From an uncultured Eubacteriales bacterium (lineage in GTDB: Bacteria > Bacillota > Clostridia > Christensenellales > CAG-138): a stretch of DNA of 64,000 bases. The stretch covers positions 34,197 through 98,196 of the forward strand of contig CACWYB010000011.1 of NCBI GenBank assembly GCA_902765005.1, in the 5' to 3' direction. Of the stretch, positions 1 through 8,180 are shown one piece after another; position 1 is the stretch's first letter, and every line of letters begins with the position of its first letter. Both the position numbers and the translations under genes were made by a program. The notes under the pieces are model-generated. The model searched no databases. It was given only the letters and a program-made list of their open reading frames with translations, and had not been told where the DNA came from.

Positions 1-1
1 G

Positions 2-844
2 GGCCTGTGCATGCCGGAGATCGCCGCCATGGGCGCGCTTGAACGGCTGGACGTGATGCTCAACGACGCCCTCTACGGCATCCTCTTTCGGGACATCAAC
101 ATGCAGCGTACGCTGATCGACCAGAGCTTCTCCCGCCGGATCAACGCCTTTGCCGGCGTCATCATCAACACGGGAGAGGACAACTACCTGACCACGGCGG
201 ACGCGGTGGAGGAGGCCCACACGGTTCTGGCCAGCCAGTTCCTCAACGAGCAGTTTGCCCTGTGCGCCGGGCTTCCCGAGGAGCAGCAGGGCCTTGGCCA
301 CGCCTTTGAGATCGACCCGGCCCGGGAGAACGGATTCCTATATGAACTGGCCCAGGCCCAGATGGCCCGGGAGATCTTCCCCAAGGCGCCCCTTAAATAC
401 ATGCCCCCCACCAAGTTCATGACCGGCAATATCTTCCGGGGCCACGTGCAGGACGCCCTCTTCAACATGGTCACCATCCTGACCGGCCAGAAGATCCACC
501 TGCTGGGCATGATGACCGAGGCTATCCACACCCCCTTCATGTCCGACCGGGCCCTGTCCATTGAGAATGCCCGCTATGTGTTCAACACCATGAAGGATTT
601 GGGGGAGGAGATGACCTTCAAGCCCGACGGCATCATGGCTCACCGGGCAGACGAGGTGCTCACCAAGGCGGCGGACCTGCTGGAGAAAATCGAGCGCGAC
701 GGCCTCTTTGCCACATTGGAGCGGGGCACCTTCGCCGACATCAAGCGCATGCGGGACGGCGGCAAGGGCCTCGGCGGCGTGGTGCTCCGGGCGGAAGGCT
801 ACTATAATCCTTTCCTGACTCTTCTTTCAGGAGGTGCCAAATGA
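2..844 (+). CDS. kamD: Lysine 5,6-aminomutase alpha subunit, 3' part
   Basis: C-terminal part (about 280 residues; the family is a little over 500) of the large subunit of the PLP- and adenosylcobalamin-dependent D-lysine/beta-lysine 5,6-aminomutase of lysine fermentation. The frame is open to the left edge (bases 2-10 encode G-L-C before the first Met), so the true start lies outside the window. The family's catalytic TIM-barrel end is recognisable (residues around IHLLGMMTEAIHTPF). The stop overlaps the start of kamE by four bases (ATGA), indicating translational coupling with its partner subunit. The assignment rests on the matching kamE next door and on overall family similarity; ornithine 4,5-aminomutase is the less likely alternative. 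Confidence 0.9.
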   Translation, partial: GLCMPEIAAMGALERLDVMLNDALYGILFRDINMQRTLIDQSFSRRINAFAGVIINTGEDNYLTTADAVEEAHTVLASQFLNEQFALCAGLPEEQQGLGHAFEIDPARENGFLYELAQAQMAREIFPKAPLKYMPPTKFMTGNIFRGHVQDALFNMVTILTGQKIHLLGMMTEAIHTPFMSDRALSIENARYVFNTMKDLGEEMTFKPDGIMAHRADEVLTKAADLLEKIERDGLFATLERGTFADIKRMRDGGKGLGGVVLRAEGYYNPFLTLLSGGAK

Positions 845-1632
845 GCGGCGGACTCTATGATATGAGCGTGAAGAGCTTTGACCGGACGCTGGATCTCACC
901 CGGATCAAGGCCTATGGCGACACCATGAACGACGGCAAGGTCCAGGTGAGCTTCACCCTGCCCGTGAAGGACGACGAGCGGGGCATGGAAGCCGCCCGGC
1001 AGATGGCCCGGAAGATGGGCCTGGAGGAGCCCAACGTGGCCGGCGCGGTGAAGCTGGACGAGACCTTCACCTTTTACGTGGTCTACGGCTCCTGTGTCCA
1101 CACGGTGGACTATGAGCACATCGAGGTGAAGACCGTGGAGAGCAGCGTCATGTCCATGGAGGAGGTGAACGACTACATCCGCAGTCACTTCGGCCGCAAG
1201 CTCGTCTTTGTGGGGGCCTCCACCGGTACGGACGCCCACACCGTGGGCATCGACGCCATCATGAACCGAAAGGGCTTTGCCGGCCACTACGGCCTGGAGC
1301 GCTATGAGATGATCGAGGCCTACAACCTGGGGGCCCAGGTGGAGAACGAAGTTTTCGTGAAGAAGGCCGTGGAGCTGAACGCGGACGTGCTGCTGGTGTC
1401 CCAGACCGTGACCCAAAAGGATGTGCACATCCAGAACATGACGGAGCTCATCGAGCTGCTGGAAGCGGAGGGGCTCCGGTCCCGGTTCGTGGTCATCTGC
1501 GGCGGCGCCCGGATCACCCATGAGCTGGCCAAGGAGCTGGGCTTCGACGCGGGCTTCGGGCCCAGGAAGTTTGCCGAGGACGTGGCGTCCTTCGCCGTGG
1601 AGGAGATGACCCGGCGAGGGCTGGACCGATAA
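841..1632 (+). CDS. kamE: Lysine 5,6-aminomutase beta subunit
   Basis: 263-residue cobalamin- and PLP-binding small subunit. The B12-binding motif DxHxxG is present as DAHTVG (residues 131-136, His133 as lower cobalt ligand). It is followed by NRKG with Lys144, the position that carries the PLP aldimine in the characterised clostridial enzyme. The rest of the Rossmann-like B12 domain is intact (LLVSQTVTQKD, then FVVICGGARI). The normal length, the overlap with kamD and the family order D-E support an active complex that isomerises beta-lysine to 3,5-diaminohexanoate. Downstream kdd/kce/kal genes are not visible here; the cluster may continue to the left. Confidence 0.95.
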   Translation: MSGGLYDMSVKSFDRTLDLTRIKAYGDTMNDGKVQVSFTLPVKDDERGMEAARQMARKMGLEEPNVAGAVKLDETFTFYVVYGSCVHTVDYEHIEVKTVESSVMSMEEVNDYIRSHFGRKLVFVGASTGTDAHTVGIDAIMNRKGFAGHYGLERYEMIEAYNLGAQVENEVFVKKAVELNADVLLVSQTVTQKDVHIQNMTELIELLEAEGLRSRFVVICGGARITHELAKELGFDAGFGPRKFAEDVASFAVEEMTRRGLDR

Positions 1633-1651
1633 AAACCACAGGGAGAATCAC

Positions 1652-2068
1652 ATGGAAATCCTCATCATCGACGGCCAGGGCGGCAATTTGGGCCGGCAGC
1701 TGGTCAAACGGCTGAAGGAAGCGGCGCCCCAGGCGGACGTGACGGCGGTGGGCACCAACTCCACTGCCACGGAGAACATGCTCAAGGGCGGCGCGGACCG
1801 GGCGGCCACCGGGGAAAACGCGGTGATCGTCAACGCCCGCCGGGCGAAGATCATCGCCGGCCCCCTGGGCATCGTCATGGCGGACGCCCTGCTGGGGGAG
1901 GTAACGCCCGCTATGGCCGCGGCCGTGGGAAGCAGCGACGCCGTGCGGGTGCTGATCCCCATGAACCGGTGCGACACCCTGGTGGCCGGGGTGGGGGAGA
2001 AGGCCATGGGCGAGCTTCTTGAGGATGGGGTGAAAAAGATCCTCTCCTGCCTCTCCCAAAAGGATTGA
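1652..2068 (+). CDS. DUF3842 family protein
   Basis: 138-residue cytoplasmic protein of the DUF3842 family, recognised by the N-terminal IDGQGGNLG nucleotide-binding-like loop, the TAVGTNSTAT segment and the conserved ADALLGEVTPAMAAAVG stretch. It starts 19 bases after kamE with a GGGAGAA ribosome binding site, so it is probably the last gene of the kam operon. The function is unknown. The Gly-rich loop followed by an alpha/beta pattern suggests a small nucleotide- or cofactor-binding fold, which is inference. Its stop codon lies inside the -35 box of the next promoter. Confidence 0.8.
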   Translation: MEILIIDGQGGNLGRQLVKRLKEAAPQADVTAVGTNSTATENMLKGGADRAATGENAVIVNARRAKIIAGPLGIVMADALLGEVTPAMAAAVGSSDAVRVLIPMNRCDTLVAGVGEKAMGELLEDGVKKILSCLSQKD

Positions 2069-2094
2069 CAGGGCCGGATCGGATTTGATATACT
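2065..2094 (+). promoter_or_regulatory. Sigma-A promoter of the ECF transporter leader
   Basis: TTGACA at 2065-2070, an 18-base spacer and TATACT at 2089-2094. The -35 box overlaps the stop codon of the DUF3842 gene. Transcription would start near 2101, about 125 bases ahead of the ECF gene. Confidence 0.75.
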
Positions 2095-2100
2095 ATCCCG

Positions 2101-2203
2101 GTCGACAGGAAGCCGGCGCCGGGCGGCAAGCCCCTACTCCATTTAATTTTGCAACGGATGCTATGAAGGCATCGCTCTTCGTGAACGAAGGGCGGTGCTT
2201 TTT
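2101..2203 (+). promoter_or_regulatory. Leader RNA with terminator/antiterminator (riboswitch-like attenuator)
   Basis: The leader ends in a 13-bp hairpin with a UGAA loop (2169-2198) followed by five T residues (2199-2203), an intrinsic terminator in front of a coding gene. The left arm begins GCATC at 2169-2173, and the same bases can pair with GATGC at 2157-2161 to form a competing antiterminator hairpin. The upstream 55 bases are GC-rich and foldable and could be the sensor. It did not match TPP, preQ1-I, ZTP, THF, cobalamin or T-box signatures as I know them, so the ligand is unassigned. Confidence 0.55.
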
Positions 2204-2224
2204 GCGTCAGGAAAGGAAACCAAA

Positions 2225-2758
2225 ATGAAAAAGAATCAAGTGCTGAAGCTGACCTATGCGGGCCTGTGCCTGGCCCTGTGCCTGGTGCTCCCCTTTTTGA
2301 CCGGGCAGATCCCTCAAATCGGCAGCATGCTCCTGCCCATGCACATCCCCGTGCTGCTGTGCGGCTTTCTGTGCGGCCCCTGGTGGGGGCTGGGGGTGGG
2401 GCTGGTGGCGCCCATCCTGCGCTCGCTGATCTTCCATATGCCGCCTCTGTTCCCCACGGCCACGGCCATGGCCTTTGAGTTGGCGGCCTACGGCCTGCTC
2501 TCCGGCTTGTGCTATAAGCTCCTGCCCAAGAAGACCCCCTACCTCTACTGCTCCCTGCTCATCGCCATGGTGGGCGGGCGGCTCGTCTGGGGGCTGGTGA
2601 TGTCCCTGCTCATGGGCCTTTCCGGAAAGGGGTTCACCCTGGCGGCCTTTTGGGCCGGCGCCTTTGCCAACGCCTGGCCGGGGATCCTGCTGCAGATCAT
2701 CCTCATCCCGCCGGTGGTGGCGGCTCTGAAAAAGGCCAAACTCATGCCTAACGAATAA
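2225..2758 (+). CDS. ECF transporter S component
   Basis: 177-residue membrane protein with five or six hydrophobic segments, typical of energy-coupling-factor substrate-binding (S) subunits of the PF12822 type. Recognisable features are the LLPMHIPVLLCGFLCG segment, the MPPLFPTATAMAFELAAYG loop and the C-terminal AFANAWPGILLQIILIP helix. It would bind a vitamin or small metabolite and share an EcfAAT module encoded elsewhere. The start was placed at ATG 2225, which has an AGGAAAGGA site 7-15 bases upstream. Expression is probably controlled by the attenuator in its leader. The substrate cannot be named from sequence. Confidence 0.85.
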   Translation: MKKNQVLKLTYAGLCLALCLVLPFLTGQIPQIGSMLLPMHIPVLLCGFLCGPWWGLGVGLVAPILRSLIFHMPPLFPTATAMAFELAAYGLLSGLCYKLLPKKTPYLYCSLLIAMVGGRLVWGLVMSLLMGLSGKGFTLAAFWAGAFANAWPGILLQIILIPPVVAALKKAKLMPNE

Positions 2759-2775
2759 GAAGAGCCAAAGAATGA

Positions 2776-2809
2776 AAGCGACAGGGAACGATCCCATGTC
2801 GCTTTTTTT
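2776..2809 (+). terminator. Intrinsic terminator after ECF S component
   Basis: AGCGACA/TGTCGCT arms with an inner GGGA/TCCC, followed by seven T residues. It closes the single-gene ECF transcript. Confidence 0.8.
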
Positions 2810-2922
2810 ATAAGGAAGACTGAATAATTATTAGTAAAAAATCGGCTTTTTATATGGATTTTTCGGTCGGTATCTGATATAGTATAACAAATATAAACAA
2901 GAAAAGCGAGGAGGCGTGTATC

Positions 2923-5595
2923 ATGAAACGGCTTTTGGCGATCCTGCTGGCTGCCCTCATGGCCCTTTCCCTGGCGGCCTGCACCAGCGGAAGCAATGAC
3001 GACGATCCCAATCTGGGCAAGTACATGGGCACCCGGGCGGAGTATTCCGGCATGAGCCTGGCCCTGGAGAATGTGCTGGACGGGGGCGAGACCTCCATCG
3101 AGCTCAAGGGCGGCGGCAAATGCACCGTCATCCTGGGGGGCGACAGCTTCAACGGCAAGTACGCGCTGGCTGGGGAGGACATCACCTTCACCATCCAGCG
3201 GGAGGACTATGTCGGCACCCTGAAGGCCGGGGTGATCCGCCTGGAGTTCCAGGGCATGACCCTGGTCTTTGAGAAGGAGGGGGCAGGGGACGCGGCGCCC
3301 GTGGAGGCGCCTGACCAGGCCGTCGCGGAGGAGACCGTCAGCCCCGTGGAGGCGGAGGCCGCCGCCCTCACCGAGGAGCTCTACTATGCGCTCACCATGA
3401 CCGGCAGCGACGGCACAGAGATGAACATGGTGGAGCTCAGTTCCTTCGGGGTGGATCCCAAGGACTATTCCCTGATCCTCCGGAGCGACGGCACCGGGGA
3501 GCTGAACCTGGACGCGGATGAGCCCCTTCTCATCACCTGGACCGATGCGGAGCTGATCATGGACGGGGTGGGCGTCGCCTACACCCGGGAGGGGGACCAT
3601 ATCACCGTGGGGGTGGACGGGGAATCCATCACCTTCGCCCCGGCGGCGGAGGTGATCGCCCTGCTGGCGGCGGCCGAGCCCGAGCCCACCGCGGCGCCGA
3701 CGGAGGCCCCCACACCGGAGCCCACCCCCGAACCTACGGAGGAGCCCACGCCGGAGCCGACCCCCGAACCTACGGAGGAACCCACCCCCGAGCCCACGGC
3801 TGAACCTACGGAAGAACCCACACCCGAGCCCACGGCTGAACCTACGCCCGAGCCCACGGAGGAGCCGGCGGCTGCCCCGGCAGCGGAAGGGGAGCTCCAT
3901 CTGTACCTTGTCTCCATGAGCTCCGAGGGCCAGACCCTCACCGCCCAGGAGCTGGGAGCGCTCTACGGCGTGAACGGGCAGGAGCTGTACCAGATGATCC
4001 TGCGGCCTGACGGCACCGGCACGATCATCTTTGCCGGCGAGTCCGGGGACGTGACCTGGACCGAGGATTCCATCACCAGCGAAGGAGAAACCCGGCCCAT
4101 GATCCGTGAGGGTGACCTCTATACCATCACCATCGGCGAGGGCACCTCCCTCACTTTCGGGCCGGTTACGGCCGCCGGGGAAGCTTCTGCGGAACCTGCG
4201 GAAGCTTCTGCCACGGAGACCCCGGCTGCCGAGCCGGCGGAAGCTTCTGCCACGGAGACCCCGGCTGCCGAGCCTGCGGTTCCCGCGGCCACCGGCGAGG
4301 TCACGGAGGAGGTGTACTACATCTATTCCTTCACCACCGGCGGCACCTCCTTCGATTTGAGCCTCATGGCCATGGCGGGCATCAATCCCAGGGAGATGTG
4401 CCTGATCCTGCGCAGCGACGGTACGGGCACCTTCATTCCCGGCTCCGAGGAGGATAAGGAAGAAGGCACCTGGGATGAATCCGCCCTGCGCTTTGACGAC
4501 GGGTCCGAGATCGCCTATACCCGGGATGAGCAGGGCCACATCCACTTCCAGATGGACGATGTGGAGGTGGTCATGGCGCTTGCCGCGGAGGTGGAGGCCG
4601 CCTTGGCCCCCGCCGCCGAACCCACAGCGGAGCCTACGCCCGAGCCCACGGCAGAGCCCACCCCTGAACCCACGGCGGAGCCCACGCCAGAGCCCACCCC
4701 CGAGCCGGCCGCAGAGCCGGCGGCCCCGGCGGCGGTTGGCGCGGTCCAGCCCGGCTATTATCTACTCAGCAAGTATGTGGCGGGCGGCACCACCATGGAC
4801 GCGGAGACTTTGCGCAGCGCCGGCATGAACTGGACCCTGCTTCTGCAGGAGGGGGGCACCGGCAAGCTGGATATCGGCGGCGGCCCCGTGGACATCGTGT
4901 GGACCAATGACGCCGTCACCTATGCAGGCACCACCACCTCCTATCCCATGATCGCCGACGGGAACGACCTTATGCTGGTCATGCCGTATCTGAGCATCAC
5001 CTTCAGCCTTCAGGAGGGGGTGGCCCCGGAGCCGGCTTCCCTGGTGCCTGCGTCGGTTAAGGACTATTGGGAGGGGGACTGGTACGGCTTCTGGCTCATA
5101 TCCAAGAACAACCGCACGGGCGCTTACGCCCAGTGGACGGAGAACTGGTGGGATTGCTGCGTGCGGATCACCTTCGCCCAGGACGGCACCGCCCATCTGG
5201 TGGTCTCCGACGAGGACAGCGGGGAATTCTCCTGGCTGCTGGAAACGGACGTGGTCTTCACCTCCGGCACCACCCCGGCGGGGACGCTGGTGACTTCGAA
5301 TGGCCGCTTCTGGAATCAGGATCTGACCAACGGCGGCTGGGTCTGCGACCCGGCCCAGCAGGCGGATGTGGCCGCTTACGAGCACATGGTGGAGATCGAA
5401 GGCCACTATGCGGACGAGGAAGGGGAGTTCACCTACTTCCTGGTCCTGCGGCCCTGGGGCATGAAGTGGGACGACGTGCCCGAGGAAGGCTATCCCGGCC
5501 GGCCCTACTACTATGCATCCTGGTATCTGCCGCTGCTGGAGGCGGGCAGCTCCTGCCCGGTGAGCTTTGAGCACGTGGCGGCAGATCCCTCCTGA
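2923..5595 (+). CDS. Large repeat-containing lipoprotein with Pro-Thr-Glu linkers
   Basis: 890-residue predicted lipoprotein. A hydrophobic signal peptide ends in the lipobox LAAC with Cys20. A first beta-rich domain (about 30-115) is followed by four related modules of about 95 residues, each carrying a version of LILRSDGTG (near residues 185, 353, 492 and 643) and ending in a TF-x-P/L strand. The modules are separated by low-complexity linkers of PTPEP/PTEEP type (about 251-322 and 562-602) and an EASATETPAAEPA repeat (about 418-456). A distinct Trp-rich C-terminal domain (about 705-890) begins YWEGDWYGFW. No catalytic motif is visible. It is probably anchored on the outer face of the membrane and spans the wall; ligand unknown. 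Confidence 0.8.
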   Translation: MKRLLAILLAALMALSLAACTSGSNDDDPNLGKYMGTRAEYSGMSLALENVLDGGETSIELKGGGKCTVILGGDSFNGKYALAGEDITFTIQREDYVGTLKAGVIRLEFQGMTLVFEKEGAGDAAPVEAPDQAVAEETVSPVEAEAAALTEELYYALTMTGSDGTEMNMVELSSFGVDPKDYSLILRSDGTGELNLDADEPLLITWTDAELIMDGVGVAYTREGDHITVGVDGESITFAPAAEVIALLAAAEPEPTAAPTEAPTPEPTPEPTEEPTPEPTPEPTEEPTPEPTAEPTEEPTPEPTAEPTPEPTEEPAAAPAAEGELHLYLVSMSSEGQTLTAQELGALYGVNGQELYQMILRPDGTGTIIFAGESGDVTWTEDSITSEGETRPMIREGDLYTITIGEGTSLTFGPVTAAGEASAEPAEASATETPAAEPAEASATETPAAEPAVPAATGEVTEEVYYIYSFTTGGTSFDLSLMAMAGINPREMCLILRSDGTGTFIPGSEEDKEEGTWDESALRFDDGSEIAYTRDEQGHIHFQMDDVEVVMALAAEVEAALAPAAEPTAEPTPEPTAEPTPEPTAEPTPEPTPEPAAEPAAPAAVGAVQPGYYLLSKYVAGGTTMDAETLRSAGMNWTLLLQEGGTGKLDIGGGPVDIVWTNDAVTYAGTTTSYPMIADGNDLMLVMPYLSITFSLQEGVAPEPASLVPASVKDYWEGDWYGFWLISKNNRTGAYAQWTENWWDCCVRITFAQDGTAHLVVSDEDSGEFSWLLETDVVFTSGTTPAGTLVTSNGRFWNQDLTNGGWVCDPAQQADVAAYEHMVEIEGHYADEEGEFTYFLVLRPWGMKWDDVPEEGYPGRPYYYASWYLPLLEAGSSCPVSFEHVAADPS

Positions 5596-5669
5596 GGAAA
5601 AACAGCGCGGTGAGCAGGGCTGTCGCGAATGCCGCGGCGCCCCGGTAACATACCATATACCATTCCGGC

Positions 5670-5695
5670 AAAGCGTCGCTGCGGCGGCGCTTTTT
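5670..5695 (+). terminator. Intrinsic terminator after lipoprotein gene
   Basis: AAAGCGTCGC and GGCGGCGCTTT arms (10 bp) around a TGC loop, followed by T residues; it lies directly upstream of the next promoter. Confidence 0.7.
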
Positions 5696-5697
5696 AG

Positions 5698-5727
5698 TTG
5701 ACGCTGCCCCCGGGCGCGTGGTATTCT
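5698..5727 (+). promoter_or_regulatory. Promoter of zinc-ribbon/TPM operon
   Basis: TTGACG at 5698-5703, an 18-base spacer and TATTCT at 5722-5727, followed by a strong AAAGGAGGT ribosome binding site before the GTG start at 5766. Confidence 0.6.
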
Positions 5728-5765
5728 AAAATAAATATATACTGAGAGGAAAAGGAGGTACGTCC

Positions 5766-7343
5766 GTGGGTATAAAATGTCCGAATTGCGGCGGCGGGAT
5801 GGTCTTTGACGTGGGCAAGCAGAAGCTTGCCTGCCCCTACTGCAACAGCGAATGCTCCGTGGAGCAGTATCGGCTGAACAACGCTGCCGAGTATGTGAAC
5901 GACAACTACAGCGTGAACGTGTTCCGCTGCAAGAACTGCGGGGCGGAACTCACCGCGCCGGAGGAGCAGACCGTGGCCTACTGCTCCTATTGCGGGGGCG
6001 AGTCCATGCTGAACCAGAAGCAGGCCGAAACCGTTCGGCCCAAGCAGATCATTCCCTTCAAGCAGACCAAGAGCGCCGCGGTGAAGGCCTACGAGGCCGC
6101 CGTGAAAAAGGTGCTCTACGTGCCTCGGGAGCTGAAGGACCCATCCTTCTTGGAGGGGTTCCGGGGCGTGTATCTGCCCTACTGGAACATCGACGTGCAG
6201 ATCCCGGAGAAGGAATTGAAGTTGGATGGGAGCCGAACCTACACCCAGGGGCAGTATGATTACCACGAGACCTACGATGTGCGGGCCCGGATTGGGGGCG
6301 AAGTGGAGGGGGCCGTGTACGACGCCTCCGCCGCCTTCGACGATACCCTGGCCGCTCAGATCGCGCCCTTCGATCAGAAGGGGGCCAAGACCTTCGACGA
6401 GGCGTATCTGGCCGGGTTCTATGCGGATCGGGTGACCACCGCGCCCCAGGTCTACAGCAGCATCGCCCGGGAGCAGGCCGCGGAGAAGGTGTGCGATAGC
6501 ATCCGCAAGGGGGCGGGAAAGGTGTCAGTGAGCCTGCCCGTCACCAAGGAGAAGCGGATGGAGCTCATCGCCCCCCAGGCCAAGGGGGAGCGGGTGTCCC
6601 TGTTCCCGGTGTGGTTCCTCACCTGGCGGCGGAAGGATCGGGTGGCCTATTCGGTGATGAACGGCCAGTCCGGCAAGATGAGCATCGACCTGCCCGTGGA
6701 CCTGCGGCAGTTCTTCCTCTATTCCGGTGCGGCGGCGGCGGTGCTGTTCCTGGTGCTGTGCCTGCTGCCCACCTTCATCCAGCCCATGACCCTGGCGGCC
6801 ATGTGCGCCGTTTTGCTGATGCTGTCCGGGCGGCTTCTGAACCGGGAGCTCAAGCAGATCCGGGTCCGGGAGCAGCATCTGTACGATTATGGGGATATGT
6901 CCGGGCAGAAGAAGGCCAAGGTCCAGTCCGTGGCCATGCACAACTTCAGCATGGTCATGCTGTGGCTGTTCTATGCCTTCCTGCTCCTGCTCGCCTACGG
7001 CACCACCACCGGCAGCGACGGCACCGTGGGGCCCACGTTCCTCTTCGCCCTCATCGGGCAGATCGTCATCAGCGTCCGGCTCCTGCGCAACGCCGGGGGC
7101 ATGGACCGTAAGTCCGGCATCCTGCCCGCCCTGATCGCCCCGGCAATCATGGCGGCGGGGCTGTATATGGGCATGAATCCGGAGATGTTCCCCAACGACG
7201 GCTGGTACTATGGCCTGGCCATCGGGTGCCTGGCGGGGATTCTGATCAACTCCCTCTTCGCCATCGGCCACTACAACGAGCTGGCCACCCGGCCGGTGCC
7301 CAATTTCTTCAGAAGGGAGGGCGCGAACAATGGCAGGGAATAA
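5766..7343 (+). CDS. Zinc-ribbon membrane protein
   Basis: 525-residue protein starting at GTG 5766 behind AAAGGAGGTA. It opens with two CxxC...CxxC zinc ribbons (CPNC/CPYC at residues 5-26, then CKNC/CSYC before residue 80). A soluble domain of about 230 residues follows, with the conserved phrase YLPYWNIDVQIP. The C-terminal third holds several membrane segments (near residues 315-365, 395-440 and 450-500). Such proteins are commonly encoded beside TPM-domain proteins, as here (14-base overlap). A role in envelope protein turnover or assembly is only inferred from this pairing; no enzymatic motif is seen. Confidence 0.75.
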   Translation: MGIKCPNCGGGMVFDVGKQKLACPYCNSECSVEQYRLNNAAEYVNDNYSVNVFRCKNCGAELTAPEEQTVAYCSYCGGESMLNQKQAETVRPKQIIPFKQTKSAAVKAYEAAVKKVLYVPRELKDPSFLEGFRGVYLPYWNIDVQIPEKELKLDGSRTYTQGQYDYHETYDVRARIGGEVEGAVYDASAAFDDTLAAQIAPFDQKGAKTFDEAYLAGFYADRVTTAPQVYSSIAREQAAEKVCDSIRKGAGKVSVSLPVTKEKRMELIAPQAKGERVSLFPVWFLTWRRKDRVAYSVMNGQSGKMSIDLPVDLRQFFLYSGAAAAVLFLVLCLLPTFIQPMTLAAMCAVLLMLSGRLLNRELKQIRVREQHLYDYGDMSGQKKAKVQSVAMHNFSMVMLWLFYAFLLLLAYGTTTGSDGTVGPTFLFALIGQIVISVRLLRNAGGMDRKSGILPALIAPAIMAAGLYMGMNPEMFPNDGWYYGLAIGCLAGILINSLFAIGHYNELATRPVPNFFRREGANNGRE

Positions 7344-8139
7344 GCGTTGGATCGCGGTTCTGCTGTGTTTGGCGGTGCTCCTGCTGGCCGCGCCTCTGCC
7401 CGTTTTTGCGGAAGGGGAGAGCGGCTATCAGGTGGTCATCCAGGACGATGCGGACCTTTTGACCGAGGAGCAGGAGGCGGCCCTGTATCTGACCATGGTT
7501 CGGGTGCTGCCCTACGGCAACGCCGCCTTCGTGTCCACCAACCATAACCCCACCACGGCGGAGCGGTATGCCGAGGAGAAGTTTTTGGAGTTCTTCGGGG
7601 ATACCTCCGGGACGTTGCTCCTCATCGACATGGAGAACCGGTATATCCAGCTCATTGCGGACGGGGACGTGTATAAGACCGTCAACCGGCGCCGCTGCAA
7701 CGAGATCACGGACAACTGCTACACCTATGCCTCCCAGGGCGACTACGCCGCCTGCGCCACCAAGGCCTTTTCCCAGGTGGTGCGGCTGCTGGAAGGGGGG
7801 CGGATCGCGGCGCCGTTCCGGTATGTGACCAATGCGCTGTTGGCCCTGTGCCTGGCGGTCATGGGGAACTTCGCGCTGGTGAGCATCCAGCGAAAGAAGG
7901 CCGTGACCCCGGAAAACGCTCTGGGCGTGAAGGTGGCGGTGAACACCGCCGGCAAGGCTGCGGCGAAGGCCGGGCTCATCGGCGCCGTGGCCTATACCAT
8001 GATCCACCAACGGCGCAGCAAGCATGTGGAGAGCAGCTCCTCCGGCGGCGGACGCTCCGGCGGCGGGTTCTCCGGGGGCGGCGGCCATTCCGGCGGCGGC
8101 GGCGGGTTCTCCGGCGGCGGCGGCGGGCACCGGTTCTAA
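7330..8139 (+). CDS. TPM domain-containing protein
   Basis: 269-residue secreted or membrane protein. A signal peptide (ending near ...PVFAEG) precedes a TPM domain (PF04536 type, about residues 35-155) with the typical DDADLLTEEQE start and the TLLLIDMENRYIQL strand. A transmembrane helix near 165-185 and a Ser/Gly-rich tail of GGG-type repeats (SGGGFSGGGG...) complete it. TPM proteins resemble the thylakoid TLP18.3 and MOLO-1 fold and are implicated in membrane-protein quality control in some systems. The gene overlaps the zinc-ribbon gene by 14 bases, which indicates coupled translation. Confidence 0.85.
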   Translation: MAGNKRWIAVLLCLAVLLLAAPLPVFAEGESGYQVVIQDDADLLTEEQEAALYLTMVRVLPYGNAAFVSTNHNPTTAERYAEEKFLEFFGDTSGTLLLIDMENRYIQLIADGDVYKTVNRRRCNEITDNCYTYASQGDYAACATKAFSQVVRLLEGGRIAAPFRYVTNALLALCLAVMGNFALVSIQRKKAVTPENALGVKVAVNTAGKAAAKAGLIGAVAYTMIHQRRSKHVESSSSGGGRSGGGFSGGGGHSGGGGGFSGGGGGHRF

Positions 8140-8180
8140 GACCTATAGAAAAAGCGTTTGATTTGCTCAGGGGGAAACGT

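Noticed and set aside
3676-3890. Tandem short repeats considered as a CRISPR array
   Set aside because: They are in frame within a coding sequence and encode PTPEP/PTEEP linkers; there are no unique spacers.
2545-4545. A 666-codon minus-strand frame across the lipoprotein gene
   Set aside because: Arg/Gly-rich repeats mirror the PTEP linkers of the real lipoprotein; no ribosome binding site or known domain.
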